A DNA stretch of 8,954 nt from Ruminococcus sp. (lineage in GTDB: Bacteria; Bacillota; Clostridia; Oscillospirales; Ruminococcaceae): NCBI RefSeq assembly GCF_019417665.1, contig NZ_DXUU01000070.1, positions 1-8,954 on the forward strand. The letters are read 5' to 3'. The position numbers were made by a program, and so were the translations under genes. Each line of letters opens with the position of its first letter. Positions within the stretch are counted from its first letter, which is position 1. Shown piece after piece: positions 1 through 5,760 of this stretch. Below the pieces are notes generated by a model. It worked only from the letters and a program-made list of their open reading frames with translations. It was not told where the DNA came from and did not search any database.

Positions 1-3
1 CGG

Positions 4-22
4 GTTCGGACTTTCACCGAAC
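4..22. other. Short hairpin and repeated CACCGAACT at the window edge
   Basis: GTTCGG (4-9) and CCGAAC (17-22) are a perfect 6-bp inverted repeat around a 7-nt loop. CACCGAACT occurs at 15-23 and again at 34-42, 19 bp apart, and a T-rich stretch follows at 51-66. This could be the terminator of a gene ending left of the window, but the T-run is not directly behind the stem. No coding sequence can be supported here. Confidence 0.25.
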
Positions 23-163
23 TATTTTATCTGCACCGAACTGGCGCACCCTCTTTTTTCTATTTTCATTAGAAATTTGTTGCGAATATACTGCGGATCC
101 ACACTATAGCAGATTCTCATATTATATTCTCAGCTTGTCACAAAAAAACTGATAATTCGCCAT

Positions 164-249
164 AGATATCATATCATATTTTTGATATAAAATCAAGGTT
201 TTTGATATCATTTTTTTTGCATTCCACGTAAAATAATGTTGATATCATT
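164..249. repeat. Array of GATATCA-type motifs upstream of the GH5 gene
   Basis: GATATCA occurs at 165-171, 204-210 and 241-247, and a variant GATATAA at 184-190. Start-to-start distances are 19, 20 and 37 bp, close to multiples of two helical turns. The longer form TTGATATCATT is exact at 202-212 and 239-249, and TTTTTGATAT is exact at 179-188 and 199-208. TGATATCA is palindromic, as expected for a dimeric regulator site. The array overlaps and follows the best promoter candidate, so an operator cluster for the GH5 gene is plausible. AT-rich DNA makes such matches easier by chance. Confidence 0.35.
182..211 (+). promoter_or_regulatory. Candidate promoter of the GH5 gene
   Basis: The -35 box TTGATA (182-187) and the -10 box TATCAT (206-211) are separated by 18 bp, and each matches the sigma-A consensus at 5 of 6 positions. 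Transcription would start near 218, giving a leader of about 120 nt. Both boxes are built from the repeated GATATCA motifs, so a protein bound to those motifs would compete with RNA polymerase. Other AT-rich combinations are possible. Confidence 0.35.
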
Positions 250-340
250 CCCTTTGCGAAACCAAGATAAACTATGACAGCGGCGACTGAAATTCTGAAT
301 GGTGTTGCTTAAAAAATTTATTTTGCAGGAGGTTTTATTC

Positions 341-1366
341 ATGCGTATTTGGGAGGGATACCAGCACGGTATCAATTTCGGTGGATGGTTCTCTCAGCGG
401 GAACACAGCGATCAGCATTATGATATGTTTATCACCGAATCAGACTTTGCTACAGTAGCAAGCTGGGGGTTGGATCATGTCCGGATTCCAGTTGATTATG
501 AACTAGTAGAATCAGAAGGCGGCATACGAAAAGAAGCGGGTTTTTCCCGGATTGAACGCTGTCTAGAGTGGTGCGACAAATATCATCTTCACATGATACT
601 GGATCTACACAAAGCACCGGGATATTCCTTCGACAACCAAGCGAATGCAAACGATTTTTTCACTAACTTGGCGTTGCAGGCTCGTTTTATTTCTCTCTGG
701 CAGGAATTTGCACGCCGCTTTGGAAAATACCATAAGATCCTGGCGTTTGAATTGTTAAACGAAGTGGTTGACATCAACGTGGCAGAACAGTGGAACACCA
801 TTGCAGCAAACACAGTGTCGGCAATCCGTTCCATTGCACCAGAGATTCCAATTCTGATTGGCGGCATTCATCATAATGGCGCAGACGGTGTTCCGCTGTT
901 GGATCCGCCGGCAGACAAAAATATCATCTACAATTTCCATTGTTATGAGCCGATCGTGTTTACTCACCAGACTGCATACTGGACGAAGGGAATGCGAAAG
1001 GATTTCCATATTTGCTATCCCGATACTCTGGATACATATCGGAAATGTTCTGCAGCATTTAATAAAGAATACACAGATCCTCTTGTGCGAGAAGGCGTTA
1101 CTGACGTAGAGAAATCGCTCTTTGAATCACATTTTACCGACGCTATCCGCTGTGCAGAAAAATATGATATTCCATTGTACTGCGGTGAATATGGCGTCAT
1201 CAACCAGGCTGATCTTGAAAGTACGCTGCGTTGGTATCAGACCATTTCAGCTGTCTTTATACAGCATAATATTGGACATGCCGCATGGACTTTCAAAGAA
1301 ATGGACTTCGGTCTGACAGATTCCCACATGATGCCTATTTTGAACCAGATTATTCCGCTTCTGTAA
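341..1366 (+). CDS. Glycoside hydrolase family 5 (cellulase-like) protein, cytoplasmic
   Basis: This 341-residue single-domain enzyme has the layout of a GH5 (beta/alpha)8 barrel and should retain the configuration of a beta-1,4-glycosidic or related beta-glucosidic bond. Visible landmarks are the opening GINFGGWF (10-17), HVRIPVD with conserved Arg48, DLHKAPG with His90, LLNE with acid/base Glu141, HCYEP with His200 and Tyr202, CGEYG with nucleophile Glu283, and AAWTF with substrate-stacking Trp316. All expected catalytic residues are present. The ATG at 341 is chosen because AGGAGG (327-332) lies 8 nt upstream. An in-frame ATG at 299 would add 14 residues without a ribosome binding site. 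There is no signal peptide, transmembrane segment, dockerin or carbohydrate-binding module, so it probably acts in the cytoplasm on imported oligosaccharides or glycosides. The exact substrate cannot be read from the sequence. It appears to be a single-gene transcription unit. Confidence 0.9.
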   Translation: MRIWEGYQHGINFGGWFSQREHSDQHYDMFITESDFATVASWGLDHVRIPVDYELVESEGGIRKEAGFSRIERCLEWCDKYHLHMILDLHKAPGYSFDNQANANDFFTNLALQARFISLWQEFARRFGKYHKILAFELLNEVVDINVAEQWNTIAANTVSAIRSIAPEIPILIGGIHHNGADGVPLLDPPADKNIIYNFHCYEPIVFTHQTAYWTKGMRKDFHICYPDTLDTYRKCSAAFNKEYTDPLVREGVTDVEKSLFESHFTDAIRCAEKYDIPLYCGEYGVINQADLESTLRWYQTISAVFIQHNIGHAAWTFKEMDFGLTDSHMMPILNQIIPLL

Positions 1367-1382
1367 TTTACTTCAAAGATTT

Positions 1383-1424
1383 AAACAGCCCATACTGTCA
1401 TCTGCGACAATATGGGCTGTTTTT
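1383..1424 (+). terminator. Rho-independent terminator behind the GH5 gene
   Basis: AAACAGCCCATA (1383-1394) pairs perfectly with TATGGGCTGTTT (1411-1422). The stem continues inward through TGTC/GACA (1396-1399, 1406-1409), closing a 6-nt loop. The T-rich tract TTTTTATTTT follows on the plus strand. It starts 17 bp after the GH5 stop and 20 bp before the hydrogenase stop, between two convergent genes. On the minus strand the downstream T-run is only TTTAAATCTTT, so it may also end the hydrogenase transcript, less efficiently. Confidence 0.9.
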
Positions 1425-1443
1425 ATTTTCGATGAAAATATCG

Positions 1444-2907
1444 TTATGCGTTCCAGTTGTCCCGATGCATAGGGATCTGATCAGCGCCAAGCTGGATCAA
1501 GTTGTCTTGAATATTACGCTGATCCGCCTTTGCGATCTGATTTTCCCGCGACTTTTTGAATTTTGCCACATCCACGTGACGGCTCGGCCCGCCGACGCAG
1601 CCGCCGTCACAAGCCATACCTTCAATAAAGTCTCCGGAAAATCGACCCATTTTCAACATCAGCAGGGCACGCTTACAAGCATCTGTACCATTGCAGCGTT
1701 CCACCTGAACTTCATTGGCAATACCCTGTTCCTTCATGCCTTCCAGCACAGCCGTAGTCACGCCGCCGCTGTTCCCAAACCATTTTCCAAAGGTACTTGC
1801 CTCTTGACGAGTCTCCTCCGCTTCCTTGATGGTCACACCACGTGCCCGGATGATAGCTCGAATCTCGCCGAATGTCATAGCATAGTCCGCACTGCCTGGA
1901 ATATCCTGATCCATGACCTCACTTTTTTTCGCAATACACGGACCGATAAATACTGTGATCGCTTCAGGATCTTTCGATTTGATCCAACGAGACACTGCGC
2001 ACATAGGAGAAACTGTCGTGGAAATATGCTCTGCCAGATCCGGATAATGCAGGCGTATTAGATTCACAAACCCAGGGCAGCAGGAAGTGGTCATTTTCTT
2101 TCCCTCGCTGTATGCCTCTGCCCACTCTGCGGCTTCTGCATAAGCTGTCATATCGCCGCCGAGACCAACCTCGATCATATCTGTGAAGCCTACTTCTTTC
2201 AGGGCATTCCGCCAGCTTTCAAATGTAATCCCTTCGCCGAACTGTCCCTCTGCAGATGGCGCAATCATAGCGTAAACATGCTTCTGGTTCACAATTGCTT
2301 GGCAGACATCTACCACACAGGATTTGGAACTGATAGCACCAAAGGGACAGCTGTGAATGCATTTGCCGCACTGAATGCACTTTTTTTCATCTATGTAGCA
2401 GATGCCGTTTTCGTCCATTGAAATTGCACCCACTGGACAACTGCGGCGGCAAGGACGAATTAAGTCAGCAATCGCATTATAAGGGCATGCAGCAGCGCAC
2501 TTGCCGCATTCCCTGCACTTCTGAGGATCGATATGTGCACGGGTACGGCCGATGTCGATCGCACCAAAATTACAGGACTGCTGACAAGCTTTGCCCATAC
2601 ACTTCTGACAGTTGTCTGTGACAACATACCGAGAAATTGGACAATCCTCGCACGCTGCCTGTACCACTTGTACAACCAGTTCATTATGAGCACCTTGAGG
2701 TGCTTTTCCCTCTGCAAGGCGAATTCGCTGACGGACAATTTCACGTTCTTTATATACACAGCAGCGATATTTTGCCTTCGGTCCAGGCATCATCCGATAG
2801 GGAAGCTCATCTTTTTCTTCCTCAAATTTTCCGGAAAATACCAGCTTGGCTACTTCACATAAGATGTCATGTTTAATCTGAATAATCGTTCCGTCATTTG
2901 TTACCAT
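1444..2907 (-). CDS. Monomeric [FeFe] hydrogenase, group B type
   Basis: This 487-residue iron-sulfur enzyme interconverts protons plus electrons and H2, with ferredoxin as the usual partner. After about 95 N-terminal residues come ferredoxin-like cysteine sets: C100/C103/C108/C112, C131/C134/C137/C141, C153/C157 and C177/C180/C183/C187. The H-cluster domain follows. Motif L1 is TSCCPGF (C276 proton-relay position, C277 ligand), L2 is GPCIAKKSE (C324 ligand, K327, E330) and L3 is MACDGGCVGGP (C433, C437 ligands). All four cluster ligands are present with classical spacing, but L2 reads GPC and L3 lacks GGGQP. That is the group B pattern found in many gut Clostridia, rather than group A. GGAGG (2913-2917) lies 5 nt before the ATG. 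No HydE/F/G maturases or partner subunits are in the window. Group B function in H2 production or sensing is not well settled. Confidence 0.92.
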   Translation of the reverse strand: MVTNDGTIIQIKHDILCEVAKLVFSGKFEEEKDELPYRMMPGPKAKYRCCVYKEREIVRQRIRLAEGKAPQGAHNELVVQVVQAACEDCPISRYVVTDNCQKCMGKACQQSCNFGAIDIGRTRAHIDPQKCRECGKCAAACPYNAIADLIRPCRRSCPVGAISMDENGICYIDEKKCIQCGKCIHSCPFGAISSKSCVVDVCQAIVNQKHVYAMIAPSAEGQFGEGITFESWRNALKEVGFTDMIEVGLGGDMTAYAEAAEWAEAYSEGKKMTTSCCPGFVNLIRLHYPDLAEHISTTVSPMCAVSRWIKSKDPEAITVFIGPCIAKKSEVMDQDIPGSADYAMTFGEIRAIIRARGVTIKEAEETRQEASTFGKWFGNSGGVTTAVLEGMKEQGIANEVQVERCNGTDACKRALLMLKMGRFSGDFIEGMACDGGCVGGPSRHVDVAKFKKSRENQIAKADQRNIQDNLIQLGADQIPMHRDNWNA

Positions 2908-2925
2908 AATAACCTCCAGTCAATT

Positions 2926-2955
2926 TTGTGCATCTGTGATCCGATCTCAGCACAA
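2926..2955 (-). promoter_or_regulatory. Hairpin/palindrome in the hydrogenase 5' leader
   Basis: CTGTGATC (2934-2941), one central base, then GATCTCAG (2943-2950) form an 8-bp inverted repeat with one mismatch. It is extended, after a 3-nt bulge, by TTGTG (2926-2930) and CACAA (2951-2955). It lies inside the predicted leader, about 35-63 nt after the predicted transcription start and 8 bp upstream of the GGAGG. It could be an RNA stem protecting or regulating the message, or a DNA operator. It lacks a following T-run, so it is not a terminator. TTGTG/CACAA arms are reminiscent of redox-regulator sites such as Rex, but the 20-bp separation does not fit that site. Confidence 0.5.
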
Positions 2956-2995
2956 GTTATCACGACAGTTGCATAAAATCAAAATACTCTCTTTT

Positions 2996-3024
2996 ATTAT
3001 ATCATGGATCTGACGCCTTGTAAA
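2996..3024 (-). promoter_or_regulatory. Promoter of the [FeFe] hydrogenase gene
   Basis: On the minus strand TTTACA (3024-3019) and TATAAT (3001-2996) are separated by exactly 17 bp, and TGA directly before TATAAT makes an extended -10. The predicted start is near 2989, leaving a leader of about 80 nt. An A/T near-palindrome at 3044-3064 sits where an UP element would be. The 9-mer ATTATATCA covering the -10 also covers the -10 of the signalling operon (5510-5518). Confidence 0.75.
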
Positions 3025-3080
3025 GTCTGTACTTTAAATCAACTTATTTTTTATAAAAAAATAAAATTAAACATTCAGAC

Positions 3081-3109
3081 AAAAACGGGACGATTTTGCA
3101 TCGCCCCGT
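3081..3109 (-). terminator. Rho-independent terminator of the two-component operon
   Basis: Read on the minus strand, ACGGGGCGAT (3109-3100) pairs with ATCGTCCCGT (3094-3085) over 10 bp, including one G-U pair, around a 5-nt loop. Five T residues follow (3085-3081). It lies about 240 bp beyond the kinase stop codon and ahead of the hydrogenase promoter, so the operon appears to have a long structured 3' UTR. On the plus strand the wobble becomes an A-C mismatch and no T-run follows, so the minus orientation is preferred. Confidence 0.8.
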
Positions 3110-3186
3110 CAGTCTATAAGATTATGGTGACATCACGTAAAGATTGTGTATCGAATGTACAGTCATTCCGTTTGTGCGGTATTGCC

Positions 3187-3352
3187 TTAGAGCCTGTTCA
3201 GCATCTTTTCGCACGCATCTTTTCGGTGAATTTTGTCGGTTTCTGCGTTAAAAATTCTTGCCATACGCCAGTATGCCTGCGAATTTTCGCCTTGAAATCG
3301 GCAAAAATTCCCTCGAAAATCTGCGTACGCCAAGATACTAAACAGACTCTTA
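3187..3352 (-). repeat. 166-bp MITE-like imperfect palindrome at the end of the kinase gene
   Basis: The outer 18 bp, GAGCCTGTTCAGCATCTT (3190-3207) and its partner at 3332-3349, are inverted repeats with three differences. A second block at 3210-3225 pairs with 3314-3329 (13 of 16). The apex CATAC-GCCA-GTATG lies at 3262-3275, almost exactly at the midpoint. TTA is present as a direct repeat at both outer edges (3187-3189, 3350-3352), as a short target duplication would be. In the minus-strand transcript the three outer differences and one inner difference become G-U pairs, whereas in the plus transcript they would be A-C mismatches. The element carries a 68-codon minus frame (3393-3187) that looks like a by-product of the repeat. 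Which transposase moved it, if any, cannot be told from the window. Confidence 0.7.
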
Positions 3353-4603
3353 TGAACAATGAATGTCTTCATACAATAAAACAAACACCTCATACCAGTT
3401 TCCCTCTATCTCTGTACGAATTGTTCCGTGGTATTTCTGTACGATTTCCTTCACACTTTTCAAGCCGATTCCATGATTTTCCGCATCTGCTTTTCTAGTT
3501 GTTCTGTACTTTGGGAGTACACCATCAAAACGATTTCCCACATTGATACAAAGAACCCCTTTATCCACCTTCATCTTCAGTCGTATATGCTGTTCCTCAG
3601 GTCGCATGTGACTGGATGCTTCTACTGCATTGTCTAGTAGATTGCCCAGGATGACATTCAGATCAAAAACCTGAAAAGCAAGTTTTTCCGGAAGTTTTAC
3701 TTTTATCTCCAGCTTTGCCGCCGTCTGCCGAAGGGAAGAAAGCTTATAATTCAGAATACTGTTTACTGCTTCGTTTTCTGAATAACATTCCCAGTCACCA
3801 TTATACAAAAAAGACGTTGCCGTATTCAGATATTCCCGGAGCTGTACCAGGTCATTTTCCTCTAAAAGCCGCTGCATCTGAAACAAGTGATTTTTCATAT
3901 CATGCCGCAAACAACGCAGACGCATCTGGGACTGTTGGATCACTTCCAGCTGCGCCTGATAAGCCTGGTTTTGCTTTTGGATCAACTGCGCAGTATGTTG
4001 TTCTTCCATCATGCGGATCAAAAGATCATACAGTGAGAAAACGCTAATATTGATCATCAGTAGTATAATGGCGGCAATCAAAGACTGCCACGACAATGTG
4101 CGTGCTACAAAATGTGCCACCACAATGCAGCCTAAGGGAACGAAAATTGTTGTCAGAAGGTAGAACATTTTCAGTTTCGGCGTGCTGACATTCCCAAACA
4201 GGCGAAAGTGCTGGATCGTTTTTGCAAGTACCAGAAGCAGCAGAGAAGGGACGAAACCGCTGGTGAAGAAAATTGGCGGCGAATCCATCCATACCGTTAC
4301 CGTAGTGCAGACGATGTCTGCGATCATACTCAGGATATAAATGGAAACTGTTGCAAGAATTCTCTGCATCCAGGAGGTACGATAAAGCAATGTGATGCAG
4401 AAAAATGGAATCAAATTGCTGAGGATATTCAATATGCCATTGTGAAAGAGTAAATAGATGCCACTATTCAGGATATAATAACCCAGATAACTAAAAACCT
4501 CCATACAGCTGAGACGATGCTCTTTTTGAAAGAAAATGCTGGAGCATTGATATACCGCATAGATATGAAATAAATTCGAAAATAAATAAAAAATCAGTTC
4601 CAT
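3350..4603 (-). CDS. GHKL-family sensor histidine kinase (AgrC/LytTR-partner type)
   Basis: This membrane sensor kinase of about 417 residues should phosphorylate the LytTR regulator encoded just upstream. The N-terminal 200 residues hold six or seven hydrophobic helices and no large extracellular domain, as in AgrC-like peptide sensors. A glutamine-rich linker (about residues 200-230) leads to RCLRHDMKNH with phospho-acceptor His234, then the N-box GNLLDNAVEA with Asn325 and the G-box NHGIGLKSV (about 376-384). The start is uncertain. The ATG at 4603 lies 5 nt after the regulator stop, typical of coupled translation, but has a poor ribosome binding site. An in-frame GTG at 4627 would add 8 residues, overlap the regulator by 19 nt and has a weak GGTGG upstream. 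The stop TAA (3352-3350) lies inside the terminal TTA of the palindromic repeat. No agrB or agrD neighbour is visible, so the ligand is unknown. Confidence 0.88.
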   Translation of the reverse strand: MELIFYLFSNLFHIYAVYQCSSIFFQKEHRLSCMEVFSYLGYYILNSGIYLLFHNGILNILSNLIPFFCITLLYRTSWMQRILATVSIYILSMIADIVCTTVTVWMDSPPIFFTSGFVPSLLLLVLAKTIQHFRLFGNVSTPKLKMFYLLTTIFVPLGCIVVAHFVARTLSWQSLIAAIILLMINISVFSLYDLLIRMMEEQHTAQLIQKQNQAYQAQLEVIQQSQMRLRCLRHDMKNHLFQMQRLLEENDLVQLREYLNTATSFLYNGDWECYSENEAVNSILNYKLSSLRQTAAKLEIKVKLPEKLAFQVFDLNVILGNLLDNAVEASSHMRPEEQHIRLKMKVDKGVLCINVGNRFDGVLPKYRTTRKADAENHGIGLKSVKEIVQKYHGTIRTEIEGNWYEVFVLLYEDIHCS

Positions 4604-4608
4604 AAGAT

Positions 4609-5376
4609 TCAATTTTTCATGAGCCACTCACCAACCACCGACTGTTTTGTTCGGCTGATGGGCAGAATTTCATGGTCTGGTCCATACAGATATACGGAAC
4701 TTGAAGTATACCTCTCGATATAGTCGGGATTGACCAAATAAGATTTGTGAATATTCAGAAACGATTCAAAACATCTTTGTTTTCTGACTTCCGAAAGTTT
4801 TCCATAAAAAGATGCTTGTCCGTCCACCATTTTTACAATAATCTGTCTGCCGCAGCTATTCAGATACTGAATCCGGGACACTTGAATCCGCATCACCGTT
4901 TTATGGTATGTAAATTCAAATAAACGATGTGTCAGATCCTGATACCGCAGTGCCTTCTGCATAGTATCAGAGATTGCTTCCAGAGAAACAGGTTTTTTGA
5001 TAAATCCCGCCGGACGGACATTGGAGATCATTTCTGACGCACACTGTTCATAAGATGTGACAAAAATAATATCCGCATCTTTCAGACATGGAATTCTTCG
5101 CAGATGAGACCCTAATGTGATCCCATTCATTTGCTGATTCTGACTTTGAAAAGGATCCCGAAAAAAATCCGGAATTTTTCCGTTACCGGAAAAATCAATA
5201 TCCAAAAACAGAAAATCGTAACGTATACCGTTCAAACAAGCTCCATATAAAGAACTGCAATCCGTATAAATATCCGGCGGATCCATGTCCACATCTTTTT
5301 GAGTACTATATACCAGAAGATATTCTCGGATTTTCTGACATATCGAGACATCGTCATCTGCAATTGCAATCTTCAA
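4609..5376 (-). CDS. LytTR-family response regulator with an insertion in the receiver domain
   Basis: This 255-residue transcription regulator has a receiver domain (about 1-140) and a LytTR DNA-binding domain (about 150-250). The acidic pocket D7-D9, phospho-acceptor D59 in FLFLDID, switch residue T107 and K128-P129 are all present. The second domain shows the LytTR signatures SRIQYLNSCGRQ and FLNIHKSYLVNPDYI. It starts with TTG at 5376: AGGAG (5389-5385) lies 8 nt upstream, and the next in-frame methionine (M31) would remove the acidic pocket. A rival ATG at 5384 is out of frame and stops after three codons. The loop after D59 is odd. Between DIDF (59-62) and MNGI (83-86) there are about 18 more residues than in the usual DIDMPGMNGI. 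It heads an operon with the GHKL kinase and is probably phosphorylated by it. Target genes are not known. Confidence 0.9.
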   Translation of the reverse strand: MKIAIADDDVSICQKIREYLLVYSTQKDVDMDPPDIYTDCSSLYGACLNGIRYDFLFLDIDFSGNGKIPDFFRDPFQSQNQQMNGITLGSHLRRIPCLKDADIIFVTSYEQCASEMISNVRPAGFIKKPVSLEAISDTMQKALRYQDLTHRLFEFTYHKTVMRIQVSRIQYLNSCGRQIIVKMVDGQASFYGKLSEVRKQRCFESFLNIHKSYLVNPDYIERYTSSSVYLYGPDHEILPISRTKQSVVGEWLMKN

Positions 5377-5509
5377 AAAAACATCTCCTATCCAATCGTT
5401 TCTTCACACTGCCACATATTTCAGGTAAAAACCCCAGCGAATCAATATCTGCTATCATTCATTTACAAGATGTTAGGATACTGTCGTCCTGATTGATTTT
5501 GTTTGAAAT

Positions 5510-5538
5510 ATTATATCACATTTCGATATCTTTTGCAA
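5510..5538 (-). promoter_or_regulatory. Promoter of the two-component operon
   Basis: On the minus strand TTGCAA (5538-5533) and TATAAT (5515-5510) are 17 bp apart, with TGA before the -10 making it extended. Transcription would start near 5503, giving a leader of about 127 nt before the TTG start. A 13-bp tract of six T and seven A residues (5553-5565) lies at about -50 to -62, the position of an UP element. Confidence 0.75.
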
Positions 5539-5564
5539 GTCGTTACTTCTTATTTTTTAAAAAA

Positions 5565-5594
5565 ATTCACATTAATTCGACAGGATTCGACAAG
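5565..5594. repeat. Helically phased ATTCGACA repeats between divergent promoters
   Basis: ATTCGACA is exact at 5575-5582 and 5585-5592. A partial unit ATTCACAT begins at 5565, so three units start exactly 10 bp apart. The array lies 27 bp upstream of the operon -35 box and 35 bp upstream of the exporter -35 box. Sites one helical turn apart on one DNA face suit cooperative binding of a regulator controlling both promoters. Classical LytTR sites are two roughly 9-bp repeats about 21 bp apart, so it is not clear that the encoded regulator binds here. Confidence 0.5.
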
Positions 5595-5628
5595 CAGTGG
5601 TACATGGCAGAAATTATTTTTCAAATTC

Positions 5629-5657
5629 TTGACATTCTACGATAAATTTGCTATAAT
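5629..5657 (+). promoter_or_regulatory. Near-perfect sigma-A promoter of the CDF exporter
   Basis: TTGACA (5629-5634) and TATAAT (5652-5657) both match consensus completely, with a 17-bp spacer ending in TGC, so the -10 is also extended. Such a promoter should be intrinsically very strong, which suggests either high constitutive expression or control by repression. Transcription would start near 5664, leaving a leader of about 97 nt. Confidence 0.9.
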
Positions 5658-5666
5658 CATAAGAAC

Positions 5667-5684
5667 TTGTCTTCATTGAGACAA
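5667..5684 (+). other. Hairpin at the start of the exporter leader
   Basis: TTGTCT (5667-5672) and AGACAA (5679-5684) form a perfect 6-bp stem with a 6-nt loop, only a few nucleotides after the predicted start of transcription. It could protect the 5' end of the message or act as an operator just downstream of the promoter. No T-run follows. The rest of the leader does not match a metal riboswitch that I can recognise. Confidence 0.4.
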
Positions 5685-5760
5685 TTATTGATGAAAGTAG
5701 ACTTTATACCTGACATTTTTCATAATTATAAATATACACTCCTGAAGAAAGGCAGTTTTT

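Noticed and set aside
2..109. Open plus frame starting GFGLSPNYF, thought of as the tail of an AraC-type regulator
   Set aside because: The resemblance stops after nine residues, and the helix and SPxxYR-like ending of that family are absent.
164..249. GATATCA array as a CRISPR or origin iteron array
   Set aside because: The units are too short, have no uniform spacers and no replication or cas gene is near.
1285..2061. 258-codon plus-strand frame
   Set aside because: It is antisense to the hydrogenase, whose cluster motifs are unmistakable. It runs through the GH5 terminator and shows no family signature.
3187..3393. 68-codon minus frame overlapping the end of the kinase gene, as a protein-coding gene
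   Set aside because: It lies almost wholly within the palindrome, has no ribosome binding site and overlaps the kinase C-terminus in another frame. Treated as part of the repeat.
3004..3498. 164-codon plus-strand frame
   Set aside because: It crosses a terminator, the palindrome and the antisense of the kinase end, with no motif or ribosome binding site.
5664..5760. Metal riboswitch (yybP-ykoY or NiCo) in the exporter leader
   Set aside because: The leader is only about 97 nt and contains one simple hairpin. None of the conserved riboswitch loop sequences could be found by eye.
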